Positions 11,741-22,619 of a DNA stretch of 64,000 nt are shown in pieces. The notes beneath the pieces are model-generated. The model was given only the letters and a program-made list of their open reading frames with translations. It was not told where the DNA came from and did not search any database. The DNA is taken from the NCBI RefSeq assembly GCF_040802235.1, contig NC_133163.1, positions 66,568,001 to 66,632,000 on the forward strand, given 5' to 3'. The first letter of the stretch is position 1. Every line of letters begins with the position of its first letter. Position numbers and translations under genes: made by a program. The stretch is from Manis javanica (Eukaryota; Chordata; Mammalia; Pholidota; Manidae).

Positions 11741-14590
11741 CCCAGAGTAAGAGCGTGTCACCTGCTCAGGAACGAGGGAGTTTGAACTTCTCTCCCTGTC
11801 GGCCTACCTGAGTCGGTGGACTTAAGGCTTAATTGTCTCAGACCTCTTGCTTCTGAGACAAATAGCAAAGGCATTGCCACGCCCTTCGCGTTTTTCAGAC
11901 TGCTAGTCTGGTTTGCTTGTCTGGTTCAAGGTTGTAGGTTAGCTTTACTGCAGGCATTAAAGATGTTTCAATTTATACTCCACATGCCATCGAATTCCCC
12001 TTTATGTTGACTGAAGCCAGGTCTTAGCCTGGGAAATGATATTTCCCATGAAACAATTCTATCTTTAAGAAACTTTAAAATTTTTTATTTCCAACTAGAA
12101 ACAAAGATCACTACTTTTATGTAATTTCTTACTTGCATATTTGCCGTTATAACAGCCTGTGCCCACTCTATGCAAAAACAAATGAAATGCTCTTTAAGGC
12201 CCCTGACTTAACTTTTCGAGTAAGCTGAAATGAAGAAAAATATTAGTTCATAATGCAGACTTTAGAAGTAATCAGAAACTTTAGGAGCATGTTATTCACT
12301 CATTTACTGAATTTGGTCCCAGATCAAGCATTCCTTAACACAACCCTAGTCAATTTTAAATGCTGCCTATAAATTATGATATGTGTGTAATTATTAAATC
12401 AGAATCTGCTACCCTCTGCTAATTCAGAAATATTTACAAACAAACATTCTTACATTTTCTCCTCCCCTTTTCTTTCTCAATTCATAGTTCTTAATATTTT
12501 TGTTCTGGCCTCTTTTTGAGGTCTTGGTTTCTCATTTGTATTGTGAAATTTTATTCTGTATTTGTCATCCAATCCAAAGAACTGCCTGTTTTTGTAGTTT
12601 GCTAATGTTACTGCAAATCCCAAACTATTAATCATTTAGATTTCTTCGAGTCTTCTTTTCATTTTATATTCAAGTCACATCCCTTACACAAAATCACAGA
12701 TACTTTATGGCAGCCTTCCACACTATCAGTTTGTGTTTATAAACTTTAAAAGCTACTTTAAAGCTTTCCTTCCACTCCCACACATGGCTAAATTAGTATA
12801 AAGACAAGTCATTAGATACAAAATATTCTTTACTTTTTTCCCAAACAACCTCTTTCCTATTCTATTATTGAAGTTCTAAATTTTTAAAAACATTGTCTTT
12901 ATTGCCAAAAGATTTGAAGGTTACTTTGCACGTTCTCTGTTTTCATTCATTTTAACCTTTGCCACCCATCACAGGCTAATGTTTTTCTTCTTGGGAGATG
13001 AACTTTTTAAAGCTACAGTGAGAATTATCTGTGCTTTTCTATGTATTTGAAATGTTTTATACCAAAGGAAGCTACAAGGAAAGTGATTTTCACTTCAAGA
13101 GAGGAATTTGTAGGTTCCTTAAGATCAATTATTGGAATAAACTCAACACCTTAATGAGGGAGTAGAATGGTGAGTGGAAAGAACAGATGTCTATCTCTGC
13201 AAATAATTAGACACTTAATTCTGACATTACAAGTGGTTTTTGACTCATGCTGAAAATCCCAGGGGAGAGAAGCCTGTGACAGCGCACAGGTATCTCCATC
13301 ATTCAACATGCCAGCTCCTTATTATGGATGTGTATTGATAGCCCTTGGTTATTCCAGAAGTACAATTTTAAAAATTACTTATTTTCCAGGTAAATCAGAT
13401 AAGTGCAGAGCTGCATTAATATTTACATAGAAGACTATTTAGATAGTACACGGGGCCTGTAAGATACAGATGAACTTAAATGCAATCAACAGATAAACTG
13501 AGTCCCTATTATGTACAAAACTGTATAAAGTGCTTTGGGTTAAAATGTAAAATAAATTGTGCTTAAGCCCTTAAGTTTATTTTTACATATTCATTTAATA
13601 AACAAATAGCTCATACTATAAACTAGGCACACTGTCTTACTTTAATTCTTAACCTAACCAGTCTCAGCTCCCTCAGGAACATAACTTATAATTTGTCAAT
13701 ATGGAATTTCCTAATCAGCACTAGGAAATTTACTGAAAAACCCCTTCTGTTCCCCTTAGCAGAGTGACCTTGCCTAAAACAATGGATCCTTTGCTTAATA
13801 ATTTCCATTTTTCCACTCATTCTGTACCTTAAAAAACCTTTTCTGCAGTTCAACGGAGCATCTCTCAACTTGGTAAATGGGATGCTGCCCTATTCATGAA
13901 TCATTTACACCAATTAAATCTTCAAATTTACTCCATCGAGTTTTGTTTAACATTGATAACAGACAACCTTGTGATGTAGACTTTAGTATCGTAACTGCGT
14001 TGTCCAAGGCCCTATTATGTTGATTTAAAGCATTAACAATGACAAAATACAAATTAGACAGTTTGTTGGAGTTCACTGAGATAGAATCAGACCCTTAGTT
14101 TCATTATCTGCAAGTAAATGGATTAGGAGGAAGAAAGGGTGCTGATGTCAAAAGACCTGCCTGTCATACTGTTGCTTATGCATCAGCCGTATCTGATGTA
14201 ATGGGAATTCCTCTGGCATTGAATAAAGGGGCCCTTGCAAACTAAATGTTTCTAAATCTGTCAGCCTTACTTGGGGAGGAGGCTAGTTCATAGTGTACTG
14301 ATTTTGATTAGAAGTAATGTTTGAAGGTATAACTTGTGGTCTTCACTCTTCTTGCTATATTATAAATTTAATTTTTGGAAGAAATGTTAAGTAAGGTGAT
14401 TGAATATTGAAAAAGATTGTTTTCTCACATATTTAAGAAATCAAATCTATTGTAAACTCAAATGTGCTGTTAAAACACTTCCTTGGCATTTATTTATCCA
14501 CTGTAACAGTTGTGAAATTTTATTCATTTACCTCTGTATCTGTGCAGAAGTTTCTTTCTAATCTGAGTTTTCTGTGGTGATTTCCCATAG
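11503..14590 (+). other. DTD2: DTD2 intron 1
   Basis: It runs from gtaacg to tttcccatag. After the CpG island fades (about 11740) it is AT-rich and carries no gene. A weak L2-like stretch is suspected at about 13500-13640. The ORFs at 13686-14076 on the minus strand have no recognisable family. Confidence 0.8.
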
Positions 14591-14660
14591 GTTCAGAGAG
14601 GATTAGTGATCTATGTGTGCTTTTTCAAGGGAGCTGATAAAGAACTTCTTCCCAAAATGG
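14591..14660 (+). CDS. DTD2: DTD2 coding exon 2 (residues 38-61, part)
   Basis: This 70-nt exon has acceptor tttcccatag|GTT and donor ATGG|gtatgt. It encodes [20 protein letters not shown] then PKM, and leaves one base (phase 1) that completes a valine codon with exon 3. The peptide is the first beta-strand region of the DTD fold and joins both neighbouring exons in frame. It is too short for an ordinary ORF scan and was found from the expected protein sequence and the splice sites. Confidence 0.92.
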
Positions 14661-14978
14661 GTATGTGTCTGATGATGTTTCTTTTTTTAGAGTGAGAATG
14701 AATAGCGATAGATGAACCAGAAGGAGTAAAGCACCATCTTAAGTTGTTCTGGTATGGAAGTTATAAATGACTTCACTCTGTGTACAGTTGGCTTTAGCTA
14801 TTTGCCTATTCCAAAATGTAAAGTAAATGAGTATGGTGGAATTCTTTTAAAACACCAGCATTTCAGTTGGGTTATAGATTGATTTGAAGAGTGTACACCC
14901 ATGGACTTACAATGTGCTGAGATGCAGCCAAGGATACAGAAACTTGCTGGAAGCAGGGTGGCCACATAGGAAGAAACA

Positions 14979-14991
14979 GATGCTGCATTTC
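14979..14991. repeat. Target-site duplication of the older L1, left copy
   Basis: gatgctgcatttc here is repeated exactly at 24331-24343. The pair encloses the older truncated L1 together with the younger L1 nested inside it. Confidence 0.85.
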
Positions 14992-15190
14992 CTTTTTTTT
15001 TTTTACTGTCATTAATATACACTTACATGAACAACATTGTCATTGCTAGATTTCCCCCATTATCAAGTCCCCCTCACATACCCCATTACAGTCATTGTCC
15101 ATCAGTGTAGTAAGATGCTCTAGAATCACTACTGTCTTCTCTGTGCTATACTGCCTTCTCTGTGCCCCTCCCCCGCATTATGTATGCTAA
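14992..15190 (-). mobile_element. Older L1, 3' UTR portion (left of nested insertion)
   Basis: A poly-T run at about 14993-15004 (the poly(A) tail on the minus strand) is followed by a 3' UTR like that of the young L1 (tgtccatcagtgtagtaag here against tgtccatcagcttagcaaa there). It stops at tatgtatgctaat, where the young L1 is inserted, and resumes at 23934. Confidence 0.85.
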
Positions 15191-15194
15191 TTTT
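15179..15194. repeat. Target-site duplication of the young L1, left copy
   Basis: tatgtatgctaatttt is identical to 23918-23933. The T-run continues into the poly(A) tail, so its inner edge is ambiguous. Confidence 0.9.
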
Positions 15195-15208
15195 TTTTTT
15201 TTTTTTTT

Positions 15209-15531
15209 GAGAGGGCATCTCTCATATTTATTGATCAAATGGTTGTTAACAACAATAAAATTCAGTATAGGGGAGTCAATGCTCAATGTACAATCATTAA
15301 TCCATCTCAAGCCTAATTCTCGTCAGTCTCCAATCTTCTGAAGCATAACGAACAAGTTCTTACATGGTGAACGAATTCTTACAGAGTGAATAAATTCTTA
15401 CATGGTGAACAGTACAAGGGCATTCATCACAGAAACTTTCGGTTTTGATCATGCAATATGACCTATAAACCATCAGGTCAAATATGAATATTCATTTGAT
15501 TTTTGAACTTGATTTATATGTTGATCCCACA
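15209..15531 (-). repeat. Partial ERV LTR (U3-R) ending at its poly(A) site
   Basis: It begins TG immediately after a polypurine tract and stops just after AATAAA plus 18 nt. That is where an LTR-driven or read-through RNA would be polyadenylated. U5 is absent, as expected for a copy made from mRNA rather than from proviral DNA. Confidence 0.6.
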
Positions 15532-17012
15532 TTTCTCCCTCTATTATTATTATTATTATTTTTAATAAAATGCTGAAGTGGTAGGTAGATGCAAGATAAA
15601 GGTAGAAAACATAGTTTAGTGCTGTAAGAAGGCAAATGTAGATGATCAGATGATCAGGTGTGTGCCTATGGACTAAGTATTAATCCAGGCTAGACAAGGG
15701 CAGCAAGACATCCACGGATGCAGAAGATTTCTCTCAAAGCAGGGGGGGTGAGGTTCTGAGCCTCACCTCTGTTGATCCCCAAATTCTCACCTGATGGCCC
15801 CCCTGCGACTGTGCCTGTCTTAGGTTGTTCCTCCCTTGAGGAATCTTACCCGTCTCTGGCTAACCAGTCATCTTCCGGGGCCATACAGGGAAATGTAAAG
15901 TTGGTAAGTGAGAGAGAAGCCATATTGTTTGCAAAGGTTAGCTTTTTACTTCTTTGCAGATTTATGCCCTGTGGCTTCTATGCCCAGCACTTGTCTCGAG
16001 GTATCTTTACCACCTGGAGGAATTATGATACTCGGTAAATTCGATATGAGGCACGAATTCTATTTAAGGTTTGTAATTAGGAAGGAAGAAGAAAAGCTAT
16101 AGATGTAGCATATGAAGGAAACTTGGGAGGATTGATTATTTCTTTGACATATCTTCTTGTATAGTACCTTAAGTATGTATAGGTTTTAAACTACTAACTA
16201 ATTTGCACACACATATTAACATAATAGGAATACGGTGACATAAACAAAGCAAATCTATAATTACCAGCCATCTCCAGTGAAGCCAAGAAAACCATTTAGG
16301 CACCCTAGGCATTTGTGAAAATTTATCTATGATATGATGGATATTGTCCAACTGTACTTGAACCATCAGACAAATTAAAGCAGCCCATTTCTGGGATCTG
16401 TTCACATCCCATATGCTCTTTTAACCATAGATAGTCTATAGTCATGAGATTTTGGGGTGCTACAACTTACACCCCTCCCAACTCCTGGTTGAGTTCCAAC
16501 AGTACAGATCCAGTCAAATTCGTTGTCTCACTGTATGCACATGCCAGCCTAGACATCTCCCTCCTCCTTCTTATGGCAAGTCCAGGAGACGGTGGGCTGG
16601 ATGCAGCCACAACCGCAGCATCGTCCGGATCCCTGTGGAGGCTTTTTGATGATCATCCCCCGGCACGAGTCCTCCAGAGAGTGCTGATGCCGGAAGCTCC
16701 TCCTCATATCGTATCTTAGTTCATTTTCTGGGTATCCAAGCTAGGCCTTGATCTTCTGCGTAGAAACAAACAGACCCTTTGCCCACCCTTTGACATGCCC
16801 TCTATACCACTGTGCAGAACTCATTGGAGGTCAGCACACAGTAACTGCTTTTTTTTTTTTTTTTTTAATTAAGAGAAAGGAATATTATCAGAAAAGAGTA
16901 CCTCCATAGCTGATCATCTGACACCCTTTAAGTGATCAACATTAAGGATATTTAAAGCATGCGTTGATCTTTGATTTACCAATAGTTTTATCCTGTTAAG
17001 GAGTAATCCCCC
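15209..17012 (-). mobile_element. ERV-like 3' end carried behind the L1 (3' transduction or chimera)
   Basis: This non-L1 sequence lies between the L1's own A-tail and the terminal poly(A), with a second internal A18 at 16849-16866. In sense (minus) it ends like a retroviral transcript: a polypurine tract (AGAGGGAGAAA, 15542-15532), then TGTGGGATC as the start of an LTR (15531), about 320 bp of U3-R, AATAAA (15232-15227) and poly(A) 18 nt later. A decayed 78-codon minus-strand ORF (16169-16405) has a Trp-rich hydrophobic C-terminal part that could be the end of an Env transmembrane subunit, with low confidence. Style of LTR and poly(A) region suggest a class II (betaretrovirus-like) ERV. All coding potential is broken. 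Confidence 0.65.
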
Positions 17013-17040
17013 TTTTCTTTCTTTCTTTCTTTTTTTTTTT

Positions 17041-17382
17041 AAATTTTTAATCTACACTTACCTGAAGAATACTATGTTTACTATGCTCTCCCCTATATCA
17101 GGTCCCCCCTAACAACCACATTACGGTTACTGTCCATCAGCTTAGCAAAGTGTGGTAGAGTCACTACTTGTCCTCTCTGTGTTGTGCAGCCCACCCTCCC
17201 CTTTCTCCCTCCCCCCCATGCATGCTAATCTTACTACCCCCCTTCTTCTTCCCCCCCCTTATCCCTCCCTGCCCACCCATCCTCCCCAGTTCCTTTCCCT
17301 TTGGTACCTGTTAGTCCATTTTTGGGTTCTGTAATTCTGCTGCTGTTTTGTTCCTTCAGTTTTTCCTTTGTTCCTGTACTCC
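17041..17382 (-). other. L1 3' UTR with G-rich tract
   Basis: In sense it contains many G-runs (complement of 17190-17292, where the plus strand has runs such as ccctcccccccc). They could form G-quadruplexes, a known conserved property of mammalian L1 3' UTRs. It ends gtaagtgtagattaa and then an A-rich tail with GAAA units at 17013-17040. Confidence 0.75.
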
Positions 17383-20300
17383 TCAGATGAGTGAAATCAT
17401 TTGGTATTTCTCTTTCTCCGCTTGGCTTATTTCACTGAGCATAATACTCTCCAGCTCCATCCATGTTGCTGCAAATGGTTGGATTTTTCCACTTCTTATG
17501 GCTGAGTAGTATTCCATTGTGTATATGTACCACATCTTCTTTATCCATTCATCTACAGATGGACATTTAGGTTGCTTCCAATTCTTGGCTATTGTAAATA
17601 GTGCTGCGATAAACATAGGAGTGCATCTGTCTTTCTCAAACTTGATTGCTGCGTTCTTAGGGTAAATTCCTAGGAGTGGAATTCCTGGGTCAAATGGTAG
17701 GTCTGTTTTGAGCATTTTGATGCACCTCCATACTGCTTTCCACAATGGTTGAACTAATTTACATTCCCACCAGCAGTGTAGGAGGGTTCCCCTTTCTCCA
17801 CAGCCTCGCCAACATTTGTTGTTGTTTGTCTTTTGGATGGCAGCTATCCTTACTGGTGTGAGGTGATACCTCATTGTAGTTTTAATTTGCATTTCTCTGA
17901 TAATTAGTGATGTGGAGCATCTTTTCATGTGTCTCTTGGCCATCTGTATTTCTTTTTTGGAGAACTGTCTGTTCAGTTCCTCTGCCCATTTTTTAATTGG
18001 GTTATTTGTTTTTTGTTTGTTGAGGCGTGTGAGCTCTTTATATATTCTGGACGTCAAGCCTTTATCAGATCTGTCATTTTCAAATATATTCTCCCATACT
18101 GTAGGGTTCCTTTTTGTTCTATTGATGGTGTCTTTCGCTGTACAGAAGCTTTTCAGCTTAATGTAGTCCCACTTGCTCATTTTTGCTGTTGTTTTCCTTG
18201 CCCGGGGAGATATGTTCAAGAAGAGATCACTCATGTTTATATCTAAGAGGTTTTTGCCTATGTTTTTTTCCAAGAGTTTAATGGTTTCGTGACTTACATT
18301 CAGGTCTTTGATCCATTTTGAGTTTACCTTTGTATATGGGGTTAGACAATGGTCCAGTTTCATTCTCCTACATGTAGCTGTCCAGTTTTGCCAGCACCAT
18401 CTGTTGAAGAGACTGTCATTTTGCCATTGTATGTCCATGGCTCCTTTATCAAATATTAATTGACCATATATGTTTGGGTTAATTTCTGGGGTCTCTAATC
18501 TGTTCCACTGGTCTGTGGCTCTGTTCTTGTGCCAGTACCAAATTGTCTTGATTACTATGGCTTTGTAGTAGAGCTTGAAGTTGGGGAGTGAGATCCCCCC
18601 TACTTTATTCTTCTTTTTCAGGATTGCTTTGGCTATTCGGGGTCTTTGGTGTTTCCATATGAATTTTTGAATTATTTGTTCCAATTCATTGAAGAATGTT
18701 GCTGGTAATTTGAGAGGGATTGCATCAAATTTGTATATTGCTTTTGGCAGGATGGCCATTTTGACGATATTAATTCTTCCTAGCCATGAGCATGGGATGA
18801 GTTTCCATTTATTAGTGTCCCCTTTAATTTCTCTTAAGAGTGACTTGTAGTTTTCAGAGTATAAGTCTTTCACTTCCTTGGTTAGGTTTATTCCTAGGTA
18901 TTTTATTCTTTTTGATGCAATGGTGAATGGAATTGTTTTCCTGATTTCTCTTTCTATTGATTCGTTGTTAGTGTATAGGAAAGCTACAGATTTCTGTGTG
19001 TTGATTTTGTATCCTGCAACTTTGCTGTATTCCGATATCAGTTCTAGTAGTTTTGGAGTGGAGTCTTTAGGGTTTTTTATGTACAGTATCATATCATCTG
19101 CAAATAGTGACAGTTTAACTTCTTCTTTACCAATCTGGATTCCTTGTATTTCTTTGTTTTGTCTGATTGCCGTGGCTAGGACCTCCAGTACTATGTTAAA
19201 TAACAGTGGGGAGAGTGGGCATCCCTGTCTGGTTCCCGATCTCAGTGGAAATGCTTTCAGCTTCTCGCTGTTCAGTATAATGCTGGCTGTGGGTTTATCA
19301 TATATGGCCTTTATTATGTTGAGGTACTTGCCCTCTATTCCCATTTTGCTGAGAGTTTTTATCATGAATGGATGTTGAATTTTGTCAAATGCTTTTTCAG
19401 CATCTATGAAGATGATCATGTGGTTTTTGTCTTTCTTTTTGTTGATGTGGTGGATGATGTTGATGGATTTTCGAATGTTGTACCATCCTTGCATCCCTGG
19501 GATGAACCCCACTTGGTCATGGTGTATGATCCTTTTGATATACTGTTGAATTCTGTTTGCTAATATTTTATTGAGTATTTTTGCATCTACATTCATCAGG
19601 GATATTGGTCTGTAATTTTCTTTTTTGGTGGGGTCTTTTCCTGGTTTTGGTATTAGGGTGATGTTGGCTTCATAGAATGAGTTTGGGAGTATTCCCTCTT
19701 CTTCTATTTTGTGGAACACTTTAAGGAGAATGGGTATTATGTCTTCTCTGTGTGTCTGATAAAATTCCGAGGTAAATCCGTCCGGCCCCGGGGTTTTGTT
19801 CTTGGGTAGTTTTTTGATTACTGTTTCAATTTCTTTGCTTGTAATTGGTTTGTTTAACTTTTGTGTTTCTTCCTTGGTCAGTCTTGGGAGGTTGTATTTT
19901 TCTAGGAAGTTGTCCATTTCTTCTAGGTTTTCCAGCTTGTTGGCATATAGGTTTTCATAGTAGTCTTTAATAATTCTTTGTATTTCTGTGGAGTCTGTCG
20001 TGATTTTTCCATTCTCATTTCTGATTATGTTGATTTGTGTTGATTCTCTTTTTCTCTTAATAAGTTTGGCTAGAGGCTTATCTATTTTGTTTATTTTCTC
20101 AAAGAACCAGCTCTTGGTTTCGTTGATTTTTGCTATTGTTTTATTCTTCTCAATTTTGTTTATTTCTTCTCTGATCTTTATTATGTCCCTCCTTCTGCTG
20201 ACTTTAGGCCTCATTTGTTCTTCTTTTTCCAGTTTTAATAGTTGTGATGTTAGACTATTCATTTGGGATTGTTCTTCCTTCTTCAAGTGTGCCTGGATTG

Positions 20301-21225
20301 CTATATACTTTCCTCTTAAGACTGCTTTCGCTGCATCCCACAGAAGTTGGGGCTTAGTGTTGTTGTTGTCATTTGTTTCTATATATTCCTTGATCTCTAT
20401 TTTGATTTGTTCATTGATCCATTGATTATTTAGTAGCATGTTGTTAAGCCTCCATGTGTTTGTGAGCCTTTTTGTTTTCTTTGTAGAATTTATTTCTACT
20501 TTCATACCTTTGTGGTCTGAAAAATTGGTTGGTAGAATTTCAATATTGTGGAATTTACTGAGGCTCTTTTTGTGAGCTAGTATGTGGTCTATTCTGGAGA
20601 ATGTTCCATGTGCACTTGAGAAGAATGTATATCCTGTTGCTTTTGGATGTAAAGTTCTATAGATGTCTATTAGGTCCATCTGTTCTAGTGTGTTGTTCAG
20701 TGCCTGTGTGTCTTTATTTATTTTCTGCCCGGTGGATCTATCCTTTGGGGTGAGTGGTGTGTTGAAGTCTCCTACAATGAATGCATTGCAGTCTATTTCC
20801 CTCTTTAGTTCTGTTAGTATTTGCTTCACATATGCTGGTGCTCCTGTATTGGGTGCATATATATTTAGAATGGTTATATCCTCTTGTTGGACTAAGCCCT
20901 TTATCATTATGTAGTGGCCTTCTTTATCTCTTGTTACTTTCTTTGTTTTGAAGTCTATTTTGTCTGATATTAGTACTGCAACCCCTGCTTTCTTCTCACT
21001 GTTGTTTGCCTGAAATATGTTTTTCCATCCCTTGACTTTTAGTCTATGCTTATCTTTGGGTTTAAGGTGAGTTTCTTGTAAGCAGCATATAGATGGGTCT
21101 TGCTTTTTTATCCATTCTATTACTCTATGTCTTTTGATTGGTGCATTAAGTCCATTTACATTTAGGGTGACTATTGAAAGATATGTACTTATTGCCATTG
21201 CAGGCTTTAGATTCGTGGTTACCAA
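17383..21225 (-). CDS. L1 ORF2p (endonuclease / reverse transcriptase), intact
   Basis: 1280 codons without interruption, close to the 1275 of human L1. ORF2p nicks target DNA and copies L1 RNA in place. Endonuclease residues are present in order: N22 (LNVNG), E51 (QETH), Y123 (NIYAPN), D153 and N155 (GDFN), T200, D213 (RIDH), and S236-D237-H238 (SDHKG). All sit at a constant offset of 8 from the human numbering. RT motif A has D608 (FIDAEKAFD) and the FADD box gives D710 and D711. The C-terminal cysteine knuckle reads CWRGC then [10 protein letters not shown]. The frame ends MISLI. Initiation could also be at Met10. The protein is expected in a cytoplasmic RNP with ORF1p and its own RNA. Confidence 0.95.
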   Translation of the reverse strand: MVTTNLKPAMAISTYLSIVTLNVNGLNAPIKRHRVIEWIKKQDPSICCLQETHLKPKDKHRLKVKGWKNIFQANNSEKKAGVAVLISDKIDFKTKKVTRDKEGHYIMIKGLVQQEDITILNIYAPNTGAPAYVKQILTELKREIDCNAFIVGDFNTPLTPKDRSTGQKINKDTQALNNTLEQMDLIDIYRTLHPKATGYTFFSSAHGTFSRIDHILAHKKSLSKFHNIEILPTNFSDHKGMKVEINSTKKTKRLTNTWRLNNMLLNNQWINEQIKIEIKEYIETNDNNNTKPQLLWDAAKAVLRGKYIAIQAHLKKEEQSQMNSLTSQLLKLEKEEQMRPKVSRRRDIIKIREEINKIEKNKTIAKINETKSWFFEKINKIDKPLAKLIKRKRESTQINIIRNENGKITTDSTEIQRIIKDYYENLYANKLENLEEMDNFLEKYNLPRLTKEETQKLNKPITSKEIETVIKKLPKNKTPGPDGFTSEFYQTHREDIIPILLKVFHKIEEEGILPNSFYEANITLIPKPGKDPTKKENYRPISLMNVDAKILNKILANRIQQYIKRIIHHDQVGFIPGMQGWYNIRKSINIIHHINKKKDKNHMIIFIDAEKAFDKIQHPFMIKTLSKMGIEGKYLNIIKAIYDKPTASIILNSEKLKAFPLRSGTRQGCPLSPLLFNIVLEVLATAIRQNKEIQGIQIGKEEVKLSLFADDMILYIKNPKDSTPKLLELISEYSKVAGYKINTQKSVAFLYTNNESIEREIRKTIPFTIASKRIKYLGINLTKEVKDLYSENYKSLLREIKGDTNKWKLIPCSWLGRINIVKMAILPKAIYKFDAIPLKLPATFFNELEQIIQKFIWKHQRPRIAKAILKKKNKVGGISLPNFKLYYKAIVIKTIWYWHKNRATDQWNRLETPEINPNIYGQLIFDKGAMDIQWQNDSLFNRWCWQNWTATCRRMKLDHCLTPYTKVNSKWIKDLNVSHETIKLLEKNIGKNLLDINMSDLFLNISPRARKTTAKMSKWDYIKLKSFCTAKDTINRTKRNPTVWENIFENDRSDKGLTSRIYKELTRLNKQKTNNPIKKWAEELNRQFSKKEIQMAKRHMKRCSTSLIIREMQIKTTMRYHLTPVRIAAIQKTNNNKCWRGCGERGTLLHCWWECKLVQPLWKAVWRCIKMLKTDLPFDPGIPLLGIYPKNAAIKFEKDRCTPMFIAALFTIAKNWKQPKCPSVDEWIKKMWYIYTMEYYSAIRSGKIQPFAATWMELESIMLSEISQAEKEKYQMISLI

Positions 21226-21393
21226 AGGTTCAAGGTTAGCTTCTTTAGTATCTTACTGCCTAACTTAGCTCGCTTATTGAGCTGTTATATACACTGTCTG
21301 GAGAGTCTTTTCTTCTCTCCCTTCTTATTCCTCCTCCTCCATTCTTCATATGTTGTGTGTTTTGTTCTGTGCTCTTTTTAGGGGTGCTCCCAT

Positions 21394-22284
21394 CTAGAGC
21401 AGTCCCTGTAGGATGCCCTGTAGAGGTGGTTTGTGGGAAGCAAATTCCCTCAGCTTTTGCTTGTCTGGGAATTGTTTGATCCCACCATCATATTTAAATG
21501 ATAGTCGTGCTGGATACAGTATCCTTGGTTCAAGGCCCTTCTGTTTCATTGCATTAAGTATATCATGCCATTCTCTTCTGGCCTGTAGGGTTTCTGTTGA
21601 GAAGTCTGATGTTAGCCTGATTGGTTTTCCTTTATAGGTGACCTTTTTCTCTCTAGCTGCCTTTAAAACTCTTTCCTTGTCCTTGATCCTTGCCATTTTA
21701 ATTATTATGTGTCTTGGTGTTGTCCTCCTTGGATCCTTTCTGTTGGGGGTTCTGTATAATTCCATGGTCTGTTCGATTATTTCCTCCCCCAGTTTGGGGA
21801 AGTTTTCAGCAATTATTTCTTCAAAGACACTTTCTATCCCTTTTCCTCTTTCTTCCTCTTCTGGTATCCCTATAATACGAATGTTTTTCCTTTTGTATTG
21901 GTCACATATTTCTCTTAGTGTTGTTTCATTCCTGGAGATCCTTTTATCTCTCTCTATGTCAGCTTCTATACGTTCCTGTTCTCTGGCTTCTATTCCTTCA
22001 ATGGCCTCTTGCATCTTATCCATTCTGCTTATAAATCCTTCCAGGGATTGTTTCACTTCTGTGATCTCTTTCCTGACATCTGTGATCTCCTTCCGGACTT
22101 CATCCCACTGCTCTTGCATTTTTCTCTGCATCTCATCCCATTGCTCTTGCATTTTTTTCTGCATCTCTGTCAGCATGTTCATGATTTTTATTTTGAATTC
22201 TTTTTCAGGAAGACTAGTTAGGTCTGTCTCCTTCTCAGGTGTTGTCTCTGTGATCTTTGTCTGCCTGTAGTTTTGCCTTTTCAT
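21394..22284 (-). CDS. L1 ORF1p (RNA-binding trimer protein), intact
   Basis: 296 codons and stop, uninterrupted. The order is a short basic N-terminus (MKRQNYRQTK), a coiled coil at about residues 35-115, an RRM (NIRIIGIPEEEERGKG), and a C-terminal domain with TPRHIIIKMARIKDKE, YKGKPIRLTSDFS and LYPARLSF. These are the landmarks of mammalian ORF1p, which trimerises and coats L1 RNA. Within the coil, an 11-residue unit QEQWDEMQRKM is repeated in tandem and is followed by two RKEIT heptads, so coil length here seems to have changed recently. ORF2 follows after 168 nt, the usual dicistronic layout. Confidence 0.95.
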   Translation of the reverse strand: MKRQNYRQTKITETTPEKETDLTSLPEKEFKIKIMNMLTEMQKKMQEQWDEMQRKMQEQWDEVRKEITDVRKEITEVKQSLEGFISRMDKMQEAIEGIEAREQERIEADIERDKRISRNETTLREICDQYKRKNIRIIGIPEEEERGKGIESVFEEIIAENFPKLGEEIIEQTMELYRTPNRKDPRRTTPRHIIIKMARIKDKERVLKAAREKKVTYKGKPIRLTSDFSTETLQARREWHDILNAMKQKGLEPRILYPARLSFKYDGGIKQFPDKQKLREFASHKPPLQGILQGLL

Positions 22285-22373
22285 GGTGATAGAGATAGTT
22301 TGCAGAGCTGGTACAAGTGACCGCTGGAAGAGCTTCCCTTCTTGTTGGTTTGTAGCCTTTTCCTGGGAGAATA

Positions 22374-22387
22374 GCGCCCTCTAGTGG
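22374..22387 (-). promoter_or_regulatory. CTCF-like motif in the L1 5' UTR
   Basis: On the minus strand the sequence is CCACTAGAGGGCGC, an excellent fit to the CTCF core (CCASYAGRKGGCRS). It lies 90 bp upstream of the ORF1 start. The old L1 at 43-49 kb has ACACTAGAGGGCAC at the equivalent place (43938-43951), also about 90 bp upstream of ORF1. Binding is inferred, not shown. Confidence 0.6.
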
Positions 22388-22619
22388 CTTGTGCTGGGCA
22401 GCTGTGCACAGACAGGGCTTCTGCTTCCTGCCCAGTTGCTTTGGGGTTTATCTCGGCTGTTGCTGTGGGCTTGGCCTGGCTGGGGCTGTTCCTCCAAAAT
22501 GGTGGAGCCCCGTTGGAGGGGGAGCAGCCAGGAGACTATTTATCTCCGTAAGGGGCCTCTGTGCTCCCTGCTGCCCAGGGGGTTAGAGTGCCCAGAGATC
22601 CCCAGATTCCCTGCTTCTG

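Noticed and set aside
16169-16405. Calling the 78-codon minus-strand ORF an Env gene
   Set aside because: Only a hydrophobic Trp-rich end is suggestive. There is no fusion peptide, immunodominant loop or frame continuity, so it is described only as part of the ERV-like segment.
17912-22270. Plus-strand ORFs of 60-210 codons across the L1 body
   Set aside because: They are shadows of ORF1 and ORF2, which read on the minus strand.
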